Positions 1-7,433 of a DNA stretch of 24,399 nucleotides are shown one piece after another. The notes under the pieces are model-generated. The model ran no database searches. It was not told the origin of the DNA and was given only the letters and a program-made list of their open reading frames with translations. Numbering within the stretch: position 1 is the stretch's first letter; the number at the start of each line of letters is the position of its first letter. Both the position numbers and the translations under genes were made by a program. The stretch is from Chara braunii (lineage: Eukaryota > Streptophyta > Charophyceae > Charales > Characeae), in NCBI GenBank assembly GCA_003427395.1, contig BFEA01000855.1, forward strand, positions 45,337-69,735, in the 5' to 3' direction.

Positions 1-15
1 AGAGAGAAAGAGAGA

Positions 16-56
<41 letters not shown>
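1..56. repeat. (GA)n microsatellite
   Basis: Nearly pure GA dinucleotide tract with a few interruptions, cut by the window start. It abuts the first copy of the inverted-repeat family, in which a GA/CT tract is a standard internal part. Confidence 0.95.
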
Positions 57-57
<1 letters not shown>

Positions 58-93
58 TGAAGTGAAAGTGGGAGTCAAAACAACGGTACAGTT

Positions 94-244
94 GCAGATT
101 TTCATATGGACGTGATTGCTTCCAGATAGAAAAACAAAATACTTCGTTTCCTCTACTCTGCCTCATTCCTCGAAGGATGATGTGGGCAACAACAACCCTT
201 TCTCCCTCACACCCTCACCGTTGTTTGGACTTTCACTTTCACTT

Positions 245-275
<31 letters not shown>

Positions 276-279
276 CACG

Positions 280-311
<32 letters not shown>

Positions 312-640
312 CATAGATATTCGCATTCCCGAAAATATTCACATCTATTTTGTCTAACATTCAGAATTTCATAGAAATAATGACCCTAACGATGCATCAC
401 AGAAGAGACATTCCTTTGCAGATCCATGCCGGCGATGCCCTCCTTGCTGGGAGAACACGTTAACTTTTGTTAACTTTTTTGAAGGGACGCAGGACCTGTT
501 TCCCGGCTTGTATATTAAACTTATTCTTCGGTTTCTCAGGAAGAACAAGTACCATAAGGGGTAGCGTCAGAAACACAAGAAGAAGGGGCTGCAAACTTAG
601 AAATGGGGTAACATTGAGAAGCGACAGAAGCCGCAGGGTA
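94..640 (+). repeat. Inverted-repeat family unit, copy A (forward)
   Basis: The most complete forward copy. It contains the outer end, a CT/CA microsatellite (249-314), the TATTCGCATTCCCGAAAA core at about 320, the GAACACGTTAAC segment near 452 and the GGGGTAGCGTCAG segment near 558. Its outer end pairs with the far end of copy E at about 2954-2999. Confidence 0.75.
249..314. repeat. (CT)n then (CA)n microsatellite in copy A
   Basis: A CT run of about 23 bp passes into a CA run of about 38 bp. The same pair of tracts sits at the same place in the other unit copies, so the microsatellite was carried by the repeat and has changed length independently in each copy. Confidence 0.9.
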
Positions 641-760
641 TGTTTAATATACAAGCCGGGTATCTTTATATTCCTTTGTTCAAGAAGTTGCAGAAGCGGG
701 CTATGGAGGGAAAGAGGCCTAAACGGTTATCCAATGACACCCCGTTTATAGAGGGGTTTC
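460..760 (+). pseudogene. Broken coding fragment, lysine-rich, unknown protein
   Basis: One plus-strand frame reads as a basic protein segment with internal TAG stops and ends in a stretch containing IPLFKKLQKRAMEGKR and then SNDTPF (about 665-748). The same stretch returns at 3770-3855 and there continues into a longer protein-like frame, so the two copies support each other as remains of one gene. An alternative, stop-free and arginine-rich frame also runs through 467-751 and is open in three or four copies of the repeat. I cannot exclude that this second frame is the meaningful one. The fragment is not functional in either reading, and I cannot assign it to a family with confidence. Confidence 0.35.
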
Positions 761-762
761 AG

Positions 763-895
763 GCTGAAAATACTCAGGGCCGGAAAAACCCTGATTTAGC
801 CTGAAACGACACACAGCCTGTAGGTGCAAACAACACGGGGTCTTTAGACCCTCGTTTTTAGCTTGAAACGACACAGAGCCTGTAGGTGCAAACAA
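763..895 (+). repeat. Hairpin repeat family H, partial copy 1
   Basis: Carries the sequence CTGAAAATACTC followed by AGCCTGAAACGACACA and GCCTGTAGGTG, as in the fuller copies at 3250-3470 and 4213-4430. The last part (TGAAACGACACAGAGCCTGT...) is repeated within the copy at about 863-895. It separates the two arms of the first inverted-repeat pair. Confidence 0.75.
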
Positions 896-1046
896 CAATT
901 AACGTGTTCTCCCAGCAAGGAAGGCATCGCCAACACGGATTGGCAACAGAATGTCCCTTCTGTGATGCATCGTTAGGGTCATTATCTCTATGAAATTCAG
1001 AACGTTAGACAAGATAGATGTGAATGTTTTCAGGAATGCGAATAAG

Positions 1047-1048
1047 TA

Positions 1049-1124
<76 letters not shown>

Positions 1125-1178
1125 AGATAGATAGATAGATAGATAGATAGAGAGATAGATAGAGAGAGAGAGAGAGAG
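1047..1178. repeat. (TG)n, (GATA)n and (GA)n compound microsatellite
   Basis: About 70 bp of TG repeats are followed by GATA units and then GA. It is the longest microsatellite of the inverted-repeat family here and produces several spurious open frames. Confidence 0.95.
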
Positions 1179-1204
1179 GTGCAGTGAAAGTGAGAGTCAA
1201 AACA

Positions 1205-1436
1205 ACGTATGGGGTAACATTTAGAAATAACAGAAGCCGCAACTACAAACTTACACTGTTGCCACTGCAATCTTTGTTGTTGCTGCGGCTGTTAGTTTAT
1301 TCTCTTCTTGTTTTTCATTTCATAATTGCGCAGCATCGTCTTGAAAAGAAGGCCGTCTTGATCTTTACGTAAAGAGGGTTTCTTTATGTACCAAAAATAT
1401 TTTCGCGTGGAATTTCATATATGGCTTGTATATTAA
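1205..1436 (-). pseudogene. Second copy of the 3.9-4.1 kb gene-like fragment, minus strand
   Basis: Read on the minus strand, this matches the last third of the fragment at 3770-4165. It preserves FWYIKK, then LLFKTMLRNYE and NKKRI before the same terminal stop. It shares the TGA codon just before the NS-x-RK motif, so that stop predates the split of the copies, or the frame there was never read through. The splice-donor-like sequence of the other copies is altered here. It is a dead fragment inside unit B, useful mainly as support for the other copy. Confidence 0.35.
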
Positions 1437-1544
1437 ACAAACACACAAACGTTTGAGACCTTTAGCAGGAAATTTTGGGCAGCAAGGAGGGCATCGCCGA
1501 CACGAATCTGAAACGGAATGTCCTTTCTGTGATGCATCGTTAGG

Positions 1545-1563
1545 GTGACTTCACCTCTCTCTT

Positions 1564-1598
<35 letters not shown>

Positions 1599-1885
1599 TA
1601 CACACATACACACATACACACATATTCGCATTCCCGAAAACATTCACATCTATCTTGTCAAACGTTCTGAATTTCATAGAGATAATGACCCTAACGAAGC
1701 ATCACAGAAGGGACATTATGTTCTAGATCCGTGCTGACGATGCCTTTCTAGCTGGGAGAACACGTTAACTTTTGTTAACTTCGGTGAAGGGACGCTGAAC
1801 CCATTTTCCGGCTTGTATATTAAACATATCCTTTGGTTTCTCAGGAAGAATATACACCATAAGGGGTAGCGTCAGAATCACAACA
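1545..1885 (+). repeat. Inverted-repeat family unit, copy C (forward)
   Basis: Forward copy with its CT/CA tract at 1554-1624. It is the left arm of the tightest pair in the window: 1770-1880 is mirrored at 1978-2100 with few mismatches and a spacer of about 100 bp. Confidence 0.75.
1554..1624. repeat. (CT)n and (CA)n microsatellite in copy C
   Basis: CT run followed by CA repeats interrupted by TACA units, at the same internal position as in copy A. Confidence 0.9.
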
Positions 1886-2270
1886 GATATTGAAGTGGTG
1901 GCAGAGTAAGTTTATAGCTGCGACTTCTGTTGCTACTAAATGTTACCTCATTCCGAAGTTTGCAGCCCCTTCTTCTTGTGTTTCTGACGCTACCCCTTAT
2001 GGTACTTATTCTTCGTGAGAAACCGAAGGGTATGTTCAATATACAAGCTGGGAAACGGGTCCAGCGTCCCTTCACAAAAATTAACAAAAGTTAACATGTT
2101 CTCCCAGCATGGAAGGCATCGCCGACACGGATCTGCAACGGAATGTCCCTTCTGTGATGCATCGTTAGGGTCATTATCTCTATGAAACTCAGAACGTTAG
2201 ACAAGATAGATGTCAATATTTTCGGGAATGCGAATATGTGTGTATGTATGTGTGTATGTGTGCGCGTATC
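1886..2270 (-). repeat. Inverted-repeat family unit, copy D (reverse)
   Basis: Reverse copy forming the right arm opposite copy C. It ends in a short imperfect (TG)n tract at 2236-2266. The spacer holds a GTAAGT (1906-1911) preceded by GTGGCAGA, the same donor-like sequence as at 2412 and 4160. Confidence 0.75.
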
Positions 2271-2411
2271 ATGTTCATCAAAAGGTGTGAAGGAGTCCGA
2301 CGCTACACACAAGAAAGAGGCGCCAGGTCCAGCCATATACAGACGAAAGTCGAAGCGATCAGACGATAAACTAACAGCCGCAGCAACAACAGATATTGCA
2401 GTGGCGGCAGA
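2262..2411 (+). pseudogene. Possible captured exon ending at a splice donor
   Basis: After the TG tract one plus-strand frame reads through about 49 codons of protein-like sequence, including GVKESDATHKKEAPGP and RRKSKRSDDKLTAAATTD, and reaches GGCAGA followed by GTAAGT at 2412-2417. GTAAGT is the textbook eukaryotic 5' splice site. The last 12 codons (KLTAAATTDIAV) also occur just before GTAAGT at 4160, in a shifted frame. I infer a captured exon end. No family is recognised, and part of the frame may be chance. Confidence 0.35.
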
Positions 2412-2772
2412 GTAAGTTTGTAGTTGCGGCTTCTGTTGCTTCTAAATGTTACCTCATTTCTGAGTTTGCAGTCCCTTCTTCTTGTGCTTCTGACGCTACC
2501 CTTTATGGTACTTATTCTTCGTGACAATCCGCAGGGTATGTTTAATATACAAGCTGGGAAACGGGCCCAGCGTCCCTTCAGGAAAGTTAACAAAAGTTAG
2601 CGTATTCTCCCAGCAAGGAGGACATCGCCAACACGGATCTGCAACGGAATGTCCCTTCTGTGATGCATCGTTAGGGTCATTATCTCTATGAAATTCAAAA
2701 CGTTAGACAAGATAGATGTGAATATTTTCGGGAATGCGAATTTGTGTGTATGCGTGTGTGTGTGTGTGTGTG

Positions 2773-2836
<64 letters not shown>

Positions 2837-2999
2837 GTGAAGTGGAAGTGAGAGTCAAAACAACGGTGAGAATGTAAGGGAGAAAGGGTTGTGGTTGCCC
2901 ACATCATCCTTCGAGTAGTGAGGCAGAGTAGAGGAAATGAAGTATTTTGTTTTTCTATCTGGAAGCAATTACGTCCATATGAGAATTTGCAAATGTACA
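2370..2999 (-). repeat. Inverted-repeat family unit, copy E (reverse)
   Basis: The fullest reverse copy. It runs from the inner gene-like segment through the GTTAACAAAAGTTA segment, the TTCGGGAATGCGAA core (about 2728) and a TG/GA tract, to the outer end, which pairs with 85-130. Confidence 0.75.
2744..2837. repeat. (TG)n and (GA)n microsatellite in copy E
   Basis: TG tract followed by about 60 bp of GA repeats, mirroring the CT/CA order of copy A. Confidence 0.95.
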
Positions 3000-3250
3000 G
3001 GATCCAGGTTACTCAGATTTTATTTTTTAAGAAATAAAAGTATTTAATGTTATAGAAATGAGTGTATGGTATCATAAGGATAATATAAAGGGAGGGGGGG
3101 GGGGAAATGATGATACCCGGACGAAACTATTTTTTGTGGTTTTCACAATCCTCTGATATATCAAATGGTTGAGTACAATCTTAGTGTGGTCTCCAAATCT
3201 AGAACTTTCCTGGTAAAGGTCTCAAACGTTTCTGTGTTTTCACATAAATT
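3000..3250. other. Unassigned AT-rich spacer
   Basis: No supported coding frame. It contains a poly(G) run of about 10 near 3093-3103 and otherwise unremarkable AT-rich sequence between the composite repeat and hairpin repeat copy 2. Confidence 0.6.
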
Positions 3251-3470
3251 TTTACAGGGTTTAATTTTTGACGAGGGCCTGTAAATTCTACGGGGTTTCA
3301 GGCTGAAAGTACTCAAGGTCGGAAAGACCCTGAATTAGCTTGAAACGACACAAGGCCTGTAGGTGAAAACAACACGGGGTCTGTAGGCCCTCGTTTTCAG
3401 GCTTCCAGGCTAAAAATGACACGACCCTGAAAATAACGCGTGCAGTCTATTGCAGGCGCATCATGATGTA
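3250..3470 (+). repeat. Hairpin repeat family H, copy 2
   Basis: Shares its whole length with 4213-4430 at high similarity. A ten-base stem ACGAGGGCCT (3271-3280) pairs with AGGCCCTCGT (3385-3394). Both copies run directly into a GA microsatellite on their right. Confidence 0.85.
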
Positions 3471-3499
3471 TATGAGAGACAGAGAGAGAGAGAGGGGGG

Positions 3500-3600
3500 G
3501 AAATTGGATTCCATCAATCCAACCGATCGATTCGATTGGATTCCACAAATCCCATCAATCGATTGGATTAGATTGGATTCAATGAATCCAGTTTGTCGTT
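3500..3600 (+). repeat. Degenerate TTGGATT-type short tandem repeat
   Basis: GATTGGATTCCA-like words recur about every 18-30 bases, interleaved with ATCAATC and CGATCGATT. It follows the (GA)n tract at 3479-3495. Confidence 0.6.
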
Positions 3601-3769
3601 TGGATTTGATGCAAATATGCAGATTTTGTTTAAAAAATTGACATCCTTGTTGCATTTTTTCCACCAAGAACCATCCTGAACCATCTACTGTGAACTCCCA
3701 TTTTTGGCCCACATTTGATCAATTGACTTCGGGGTGACCATTTGGGATTGGGGGAGGGTTGACAGGTGT

Positions 3770-4165
3770 ATTGATATTCCTTTGTTCAAGAAACTGCAGA
3801 ACCGGGCTATGGAGGGAAAGAGGTCAAACGGTCACCAAATGACACCCCGTTTACAGTTATTGATAACCATAAAATCCTAATGTACGTGCACGACAAACTT
3901 AATATTCTTCGCAAACATCCGGATACAAATTTGAAAATTTGCAGCAAATAGTTTAGGGAGCAGCTGGTGAGGAAGGTCAAGATCACAAGCCATATATGAA
4001 ATTCCATGCGAAAACATTTTTGGTACATAAAAAAAAACATTTCCCTAGAGATGAAGGACGACCTTCTTTTCAAGACGATGCTGCGCAATTATGAAAAGAA
4101 AAACAAGAAGAGAATAAGCTAACAGCCGCAGCAACAACAGATATTGCAGTGGAGGCAGAGTAAGT
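3770..4165 (+). pseudogene. Broken gene fragment with a possible Myb/SANT-like helix
   Basis: The 5' part repeats the IPLFKKLQ...AMEGKR segment of 665-748. One base is missing near 3823 relative to that copy, which shifts the frame. The frame then runs from 3841 to 4119 with only two internal stops, TAG at 3949 and TGA at 3997. It includes the words NHKILMYVHDKLNILRKHPD and NSMRKHFWYIKKNIS. The arrangement H-x-(stop)-NSMRKHFW resembles the third helix of a Rap1-type Myb domain (H-x-W-x-S-x-x-x-R-[FYW]), with the stop standing where a Trp codon TGG would differ by one base. A second Myb-like module of the gene sampled at 4.5-4.9 and 6.3-6.8 kb is therefore possible but unproven. The segment ends near a GTAAGT donor at 4160-4165. 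The opposite strand has an open hydrophobic frame, probably its shadow. Confidence 0.35.
4160..4165 (+). promoter_or_regulatory. Candidate 5' splice site GTAAGT
   Basis: GGCAGA followed by GTAAGT. The same sequence in the same context occurs at 1906 and 2412. This supports a genomic, intron-bearing origin of the captured fragments rather than retrocopies of a spliced mRNA. Confidence 0.4.
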
Positions 4166-4212
4166 TTGTAGATGCGACTTTTGTTGCTTCTAAATGTTAC
4201 CCCATTTCTAAG

Positions 4213-4430
4213 TTTGCACGGGGTTAATTTTTGACGAGGGCCTGAAAATGACACGGGGTTTCAGTCTGAAAATACTCGGGCCGGAAAAAACCTGATTTAG
4301 CCTGAAACGACACATGGCCTGTAGGTGAAAACAACACGGGGTCTGTAGGCCCTCGTTTTCAGGTTTTCAGGCTGAAAATAACACGGCCTGAAAATAGCCC
4401 GTGCAGCCTGTTGCAGGCGTATAATGTAAG
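4213..4430 (+). repeat. Hairpin repeat family H, copy 3
   Basis: Begins with ACGGGGTTAATTTTTGACGA and ends CCTGTTGCAGGCGTATAATG before a GA tract. Its stem ACGAGGGCCT (4234-4243) pairs with AGGCCCTCGT (4347-4356). It is directly joined to the gene-like fragment on its left. Confidence 0.85.
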
Positions 4431-4468
4431 AGAGAGAGAGAGGGAGAGAGAGAGAGAGAGAGAGAGAG

Positions 4469-4494
<26 letters not shown>
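4430..4494. repeat. (GA)n followed by a poly(A) run of about 26
   Basis: A GA tract passes directly into a poly(A) run (about 4469-4494). The same GA-then-A junction appears at 7358-7433. Confidence 0.95.
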
Positions 4495-4499
<5 letters not shown>

Positions 4500-4509
4500 A
4501 ATGATAGAT

Positions 4510-4905
4510 TCACATGTTCAGCCCGGAGAAGCGAAAAACCAAAGAAACAGTGAGAGTGTGGTTGCTGCCCCGGTCTTCTTTCAACTGCTGCTTTTGCTCC
4601 TTTTGCTGCTTCTTCTTTTGCCACCGCTTTTCTCGCTGCCGCTGGAGCTTCAAATCTTTTTTTTGCCGCTGCTCTTCACGGTCAGGAGCGAGATACTCCC
4701 GCCATCTAGATTGTAACGAGCTCCATGAATGCCCAGATGTGTGCATCCCTAGGATTTCATTGACTGCATCTTTCCAAAAATTGTTCCCTCCCAGTTTATG
4801 CCTCCTGGTTAGATCGTTATCATTCCGCCTCACATACTCAATGATCTAGTTGTCTTGTTCCGCTGTAAAGAATCTGTGTGTTCTTCTTGTCTTCGTAGAA
4901 TCTTG
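4510..4905 (-). pseudogene. Rap1/TERF2IP-type Myb domain exon, copy 1, nonsense-mutated
   Basis: Read on the minus strand, about 130 codons encode a Myb domain followed by a highly basic, glutamine-rich helix. Visible signatures are RFFTAEQD at the start of helix 1, IIEYV, GGNNFWKD in helix 2 and HSWSSLQSRWREYL in helix 3. The H-S-W-x-S-L-x-x-R-[WY] helix 3 and the FT-x-E-x-D opening are hallmarks of the Rap1 Myb family (TRF2-interacting telomeric proteins), as distinct from R2R3 or plant trihelix domains. A TAG stop at 4846-4848 stands where copy 2 has CAG (Gln), so the domain is cut at its first helix. Downstream the frame stays open to 4510. The acceptor-like TTTTGCAG of copy 2 is damaged here (TTTTGCAAG). 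In families with a role, this domain supports telomere or protein binding; this copy cannot make it whole. Confidence 0.65.
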
Positions 4906-4912
4906 CAAAACA

Positions 4913-4933
4913 ACACACACACACACACACACG
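4913..4933. repeat. (AC)n microsatellite upstream of Myb copy 1
   Basis: Short AC tract. An AC tract stands at the equivalent place beside Myb copy 2 (6762-6776), so it was part of the duplicated segment. Confidence 0.9.
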
Positions 4934-5610
4934 TACGCGCGGACTAAGTTTTTTTAGAATTTTCGGCAGCATTTCCCTACTCCCCAATGGGATTAAGAAT
5001 GTGCTAAGAAAAAGAAGAGACCAAGATAAGCAAACAAAGTTTATAAGTGCCGCACATGAAAAATTTCAGAAAATAAATATAAAATTAATAATAAAATAAA
5101 TAAATAAATAAATAAATAAGTAGAGGAGGGGGTAACAGAAAATGAAGTGTTGGATTTTTTTTAAATTTCGGTTGCATTTCGTTACGCTAGGAGAAATAAA
5201 AGTGTGTTCTAGCTTTCAAAATGATCAATCCTCGCGTGAAACTTAGGCGTACATTGCAGGCTATGACCGCTCGGTTCCCCCCCCCAGTTTCGCGCCTTCT
5301 ATAACGAAATTTCGAGAGGGTGTTTCGTTGTTGAAAGTGAAAGTTAAAAGAGGTACTCACTTACCGCGTCACTCGCTAGGCTTTATCTCGTGTACCCCTA
5401 TGCGTTGAGCGCGCGCCAGTAGGTACTTCTTGATAGAGGGTAATTTTTTGTTCACTTAAACTAATAAAATCCGCTAAAATTATCCAAATGGCTTAGAAAA
5501 TCGAAAAAAGAGCGTGTGCGACTCTTATTTTATTGTTCTTGGCTAATAGGCTGGGTCTGTTGGCCGAGATGGCGTCCGAGGTGCAATAAGCAGGATTTCC
5601 TCGAATTACG
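4934..5610. other. Unassigned spacer with an (AATA)n tract
   Basis: No supported gene. It includes an (AATA)n microsatellite (about 5086-5120) and two weakly similar segments at about 4948-5010 and 5150-5210, each a T run followed by TTTCGG-C/T-GCATTTC. From 5260 on the composition is less AT-rich, but no convincing frame appears. Confidence 0.5.
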
Positions 5611-5616
5611 CACACA

Positions 5617-5646
5617 CCTTATATTCGAGGGAACTCGAATATAAGG
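5617..5646. repeat. Perfect 13-bp hairpin with GGAA loop
   Basis: CCTTATATTCGAG (5617-5629) and CTCGAATATAAGG (5634-5646) are exact reverse complements around GGAA. If transcribed in the plus sense, the loop fits the GNRA tetraloop class. No U-run follows, so it does not look like an intrinsic terminator. Confidence 0.7.
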
Positions 5647-5870
5647 CTTGTTAGGCCAATTCGAGTTCGGAATTCTGCGCTCCAGCTATCCAGACCACTC
5701 TAGGATCCGTTTAGGATGTAATAAGGCAGCGCTTATTCAGGGAGCACCTCCCGAACTCCATCCCAACGGTCGGGAGGCGATGCGCTACTGAAATTTTCAT
5801 AACATTTCGAGGTTTTTCCTGCTCCTTATTCTTCCCGTGGACTCTTCAAGGTCTTTTCTACGTACGATAG

Positions 5871-6197
5871 TTAGAACGGATGTGGCGGTCCGAGGTCGTC
5901 GAGGGGTATGAGGTGGAGAGTGCATGGGAGATAGTACCTCTTTAGCTTATAGAGGGCGACTTTGTGGAGTTTACGCTCCCCTCGAGGGTCACTGACTAGC
6001 ACGACGGACAGTGTGGGTAGAGGTCCATCGTCTTGTTCCCCGGAGGTTGGCTGTGGATGCTTAGAGAGCATCAGATTAGCCAGGGGAGAGACATAGTTAG
6101 GGCATAACTATACCAGGGGGTGGAGACGACAGGAGGAGTCGCCTTGAGCCTCGTGATTTCTGGGGCCAGTGAGGTCATCAGCATGGCGCTTCAGTAC
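5871..6197 (-). CDS. Possible coding remnant, unknown protein
   Basis: A minus-strand frame stays open for about 109 codons from the edge of the CA microsatellite down to 5871. The only clear internal methionines are at the MPNYVSPLANL and MLSKHPQP positions. The text is proline- and serine-rich at first, then mixed, with SVVLVSDPRGERKLHKVAL and a run of KLKRYYLP. It has no domain I recognise. The composition is protein-like, but the opposite strand also contains sizeable open stretches, and no promoter, start context or neighbour supports expression. It may be chance or a piece of a captured gene. Confidence 0.2.
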
Positions 6198-6255
6198 ACA
6201 CACACGCACACACGCACGCACACACGCACGCGCGCACACACACACACACATGCAC
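6195..6255. repeat. (CA)n / CACG microsatellite
   Basis: CA repeats interrupted by CACG and CGCG units. Confidence 0.9.
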
Positions 6256-6344
6256 ACAATCACCCAATCGGCCTAATTTACCAATGGGTCCAACATCATG
6301 CAAGCAAAAACAGAGAGAGAGAGAGAGACGGAGAGAGAGAAAGA

Positions 6345-6760
6345 TTTGAAATGATAGATTCACATCCTTAGCTCAGAGAAGCGAAAAAACAAAGAAACAG
6401 TAGGAGTCTGGTTGTTGCCCCGGTCTTCTTCCAATTGTCGTTTTTGTTCCTGTTACTGTTCTTTCTTTTGCCGCCGCTTTTCTCGCTGTCGCTGAAGCTT
6501 CAGGTCTCTTTTTCGCCGCTGCTCTTTACGGTCAGGAGCGAGATACTCCCGCCATCTAGACTTTAACGAGCTCCATGAATGCTCCGATGCATGCATCCCT
6601 GAGATTTCATTGACTACATCTTTCCAAAAATTTTTACCCCCGAGTTTGTGTCTCGTAGTAGGATCGTTATCATTCCGTCTCACATACTCGATGATCTGCC
6701 TGTCTTGTTCGGTTGTAAAGAATCTGTGCGTTCTTCTTGCTTCCGAAGAATCCTGCAAAA
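6345..6760 (-). pseudogene. Rap1/TERF2IP-type Myb domain exon, copy 2
   Basis: Second copy of the segment at 4510-4905, again minus strand, with a GA tract on one side and an AC tract on the other. The Myb domain is uninterrupted. Counting from the first open methionine at 6776, RFFTTEQD covers residues 18-25, IIEYVRR 28-34, GGKNFWKDVV 46-55 and HSWSSLKSRWREYL 66-79, with Trp at 51, 68 and 75. An arginine/lysine/glutamine-rich helix follows. The frame ends at TAA (6453-6455), where copy 1 continues for about 27 codons. The coding part begins right after TTTTGCAG (plus-strand 6753-6760), a good 3' splice site, so this is an exon with its intron edge. Family knowledge: Rap1 Myb domains occur in shelterin/telomere proteins. 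Whether this copy is spliced into anything cannot be seen. Confidence 0.65.
6753..6760 (-). promoter_or_regulatory. Candidate 3' splice site of the Myb exon
   Basis: The minus strand reads a (TG)n tract, TTATTTTGCAG, then the first in-frame codons of the Myb exon. Copy 1 has an inserted A that destroys the AG position. Confidence 0.45.
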
Positions 6761-6819
6761 TAACACACACACACACTCAGCCATGGATGATGACCTTTTC
6801 TTTTTTTTGTGTGCGCGTT

Positions 6820-6855
6820 AGAGAGAGAGAGAGAGAGAAAGAAAGGGAGAGAATC
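6820..6855. repeat. (GA)n microsatellite
   Basis: Interrupted GA tract just right of Myb copy 2 and its TTTTTTTGTGTG stretch. Confidence 0.9.
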
Positions 6856-6937
6856 AACTGTTGAATTAGACAATTTTTTGGTATTTGAACCTATGTTGCA
6901 CGCCCAGCCGCGGTCGGGGGGTCCAAATGGGCTGCGG

Positions 6938-6975
6938 CCTAGGCCGATGGCCGAATCGGCCCGGTTCGGCCTAGG
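6938..6975. repeat. Nested GC-rich palindrome
   Basis: CCTAGGCCGA (6938-6947) pairs exactly with TCGGCCTAGG (6966-6975). Inside, GGCCGA (6949-6954) pairs with TCGGCC (6956-6961). It is flanked by AT-rich and simple-repeat sequence. Confidence 0.6.
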
Positions 6976-7154
6976 CTGACCAGCCGAGTTTAGTACATGA
7001 ATTTTTTTCCCCATTTTTGACGTCTAAGAAAAAAAAAAAAAAAAAAACGCGTGTAGGGTTGAAAAAGCCTTACACGCCCTAATTTTCTTGTTGGGTGTCG
7101 GACCATCCGCGCGGCGTAGAAAAAAAGAACGCAAAAAAAAAAAAAAAAAAAAAA

Positions 7155-7353
7155 GGTCCGCTGGGCAATTTTGGCCCTATTTCGGTGCCAGCGGGTGAGG
7201 GGCACCGTGTGGGCAGTGGGCAGTGTGGGAAGGGCGGTGGGTCCAGGCCCAGGCCACTGCAAGATTGTTGCCGTTTCAAATAAATGCTGCCATTTATCTG
7301 AAACGGCAACAGTTGTTGCTGTTGCCGTTATGCTGCCGAAATCCCTGCTCGCC

Positions 7354-7357
<4 letters not shown>
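7155..7357 (+). repeat. 200-bp hairpin-bearing dispersed repeat, copy 1
   Basis: Starts GGTCCGCTGGGCAATTTTGG right after a poly(A) run and ends CTGCTCGCCACT before a GA tract. A 20-bp near-perfect stem, 7267-7286 against 7291-7310 (one mismatch, loop CTGC), lies in its middle. No tRNA-type A and B boxes were recognised, so the class (small MITE or SINE-like) is open. Confidence 0.8.
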
Positions 7358-7413
<56 letters not shown>

Positions 7414-7433
7414 NAAAAAAAAAAAAAAAAAAA
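7358..7433. repeat. (GA)n then poly(A), with one ambiguous base
   Basis: A GA tract of about 56 bp, an N at 7414 and an A run of 19. The N shows that assembly was uncertain at this junction. Confidence 0.95.

Larger units (their letters stand above)
899..1436 (-). repeat. Inverted-repeat family unit, copy B (reverse)
   Basis: Reverse-complement copy whose first 300 bp pair with 222-464. Beyond its GA/GATA tract it contains a segment (about 1205-1435) that matches the reverse complement of 3990-4200, so it also carries the inner gene-like part on the minus strand. Confidence 0.75.
85..2999. repeat. Composite of five alternating inverted-repeat units
   Basis: Five copies of one unit lie here in the order plus, minus, plus, minus, minus. 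The unit runs from a CATATGGACGTGATTGCTTC-type end, through a CT then CA microsatellite, the conserved core TATTCGCATTCCCGAAAA, a GAACACGTTAACTTTTGTTA segment and a GAAGGGACGCTGG segment, to an inner part containing ACCATAAGGGGTAGCGTCAG. The outermost arms (about 85-255 and 2836-2999) are reverse complements of each other, as are the inner pairs 222-464 with 899-1205 and 1545-1885 with 1978-2270. Transcripts could fold into long hairpins. No transposase is visible. It could be a foldback-type element, nested non-autonomous transposons or repeated inversion-duplication. Confidence 0.8.

Noticed and set aside
899-1270. Long minus-strand open frame with serine/leucine and histidine/threonine runs
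   Set aside because: It is produced by the (TG)n and (GATA)n microsatellite; the parts outside the tract belong to the inverted repeat and show no coding signature.
5871-6180. Plus-strand reading of the same region as a protein with stops
   Set aside because: Several stops and no recognisable domain; the minus strand is at least open, and neither is convincing.
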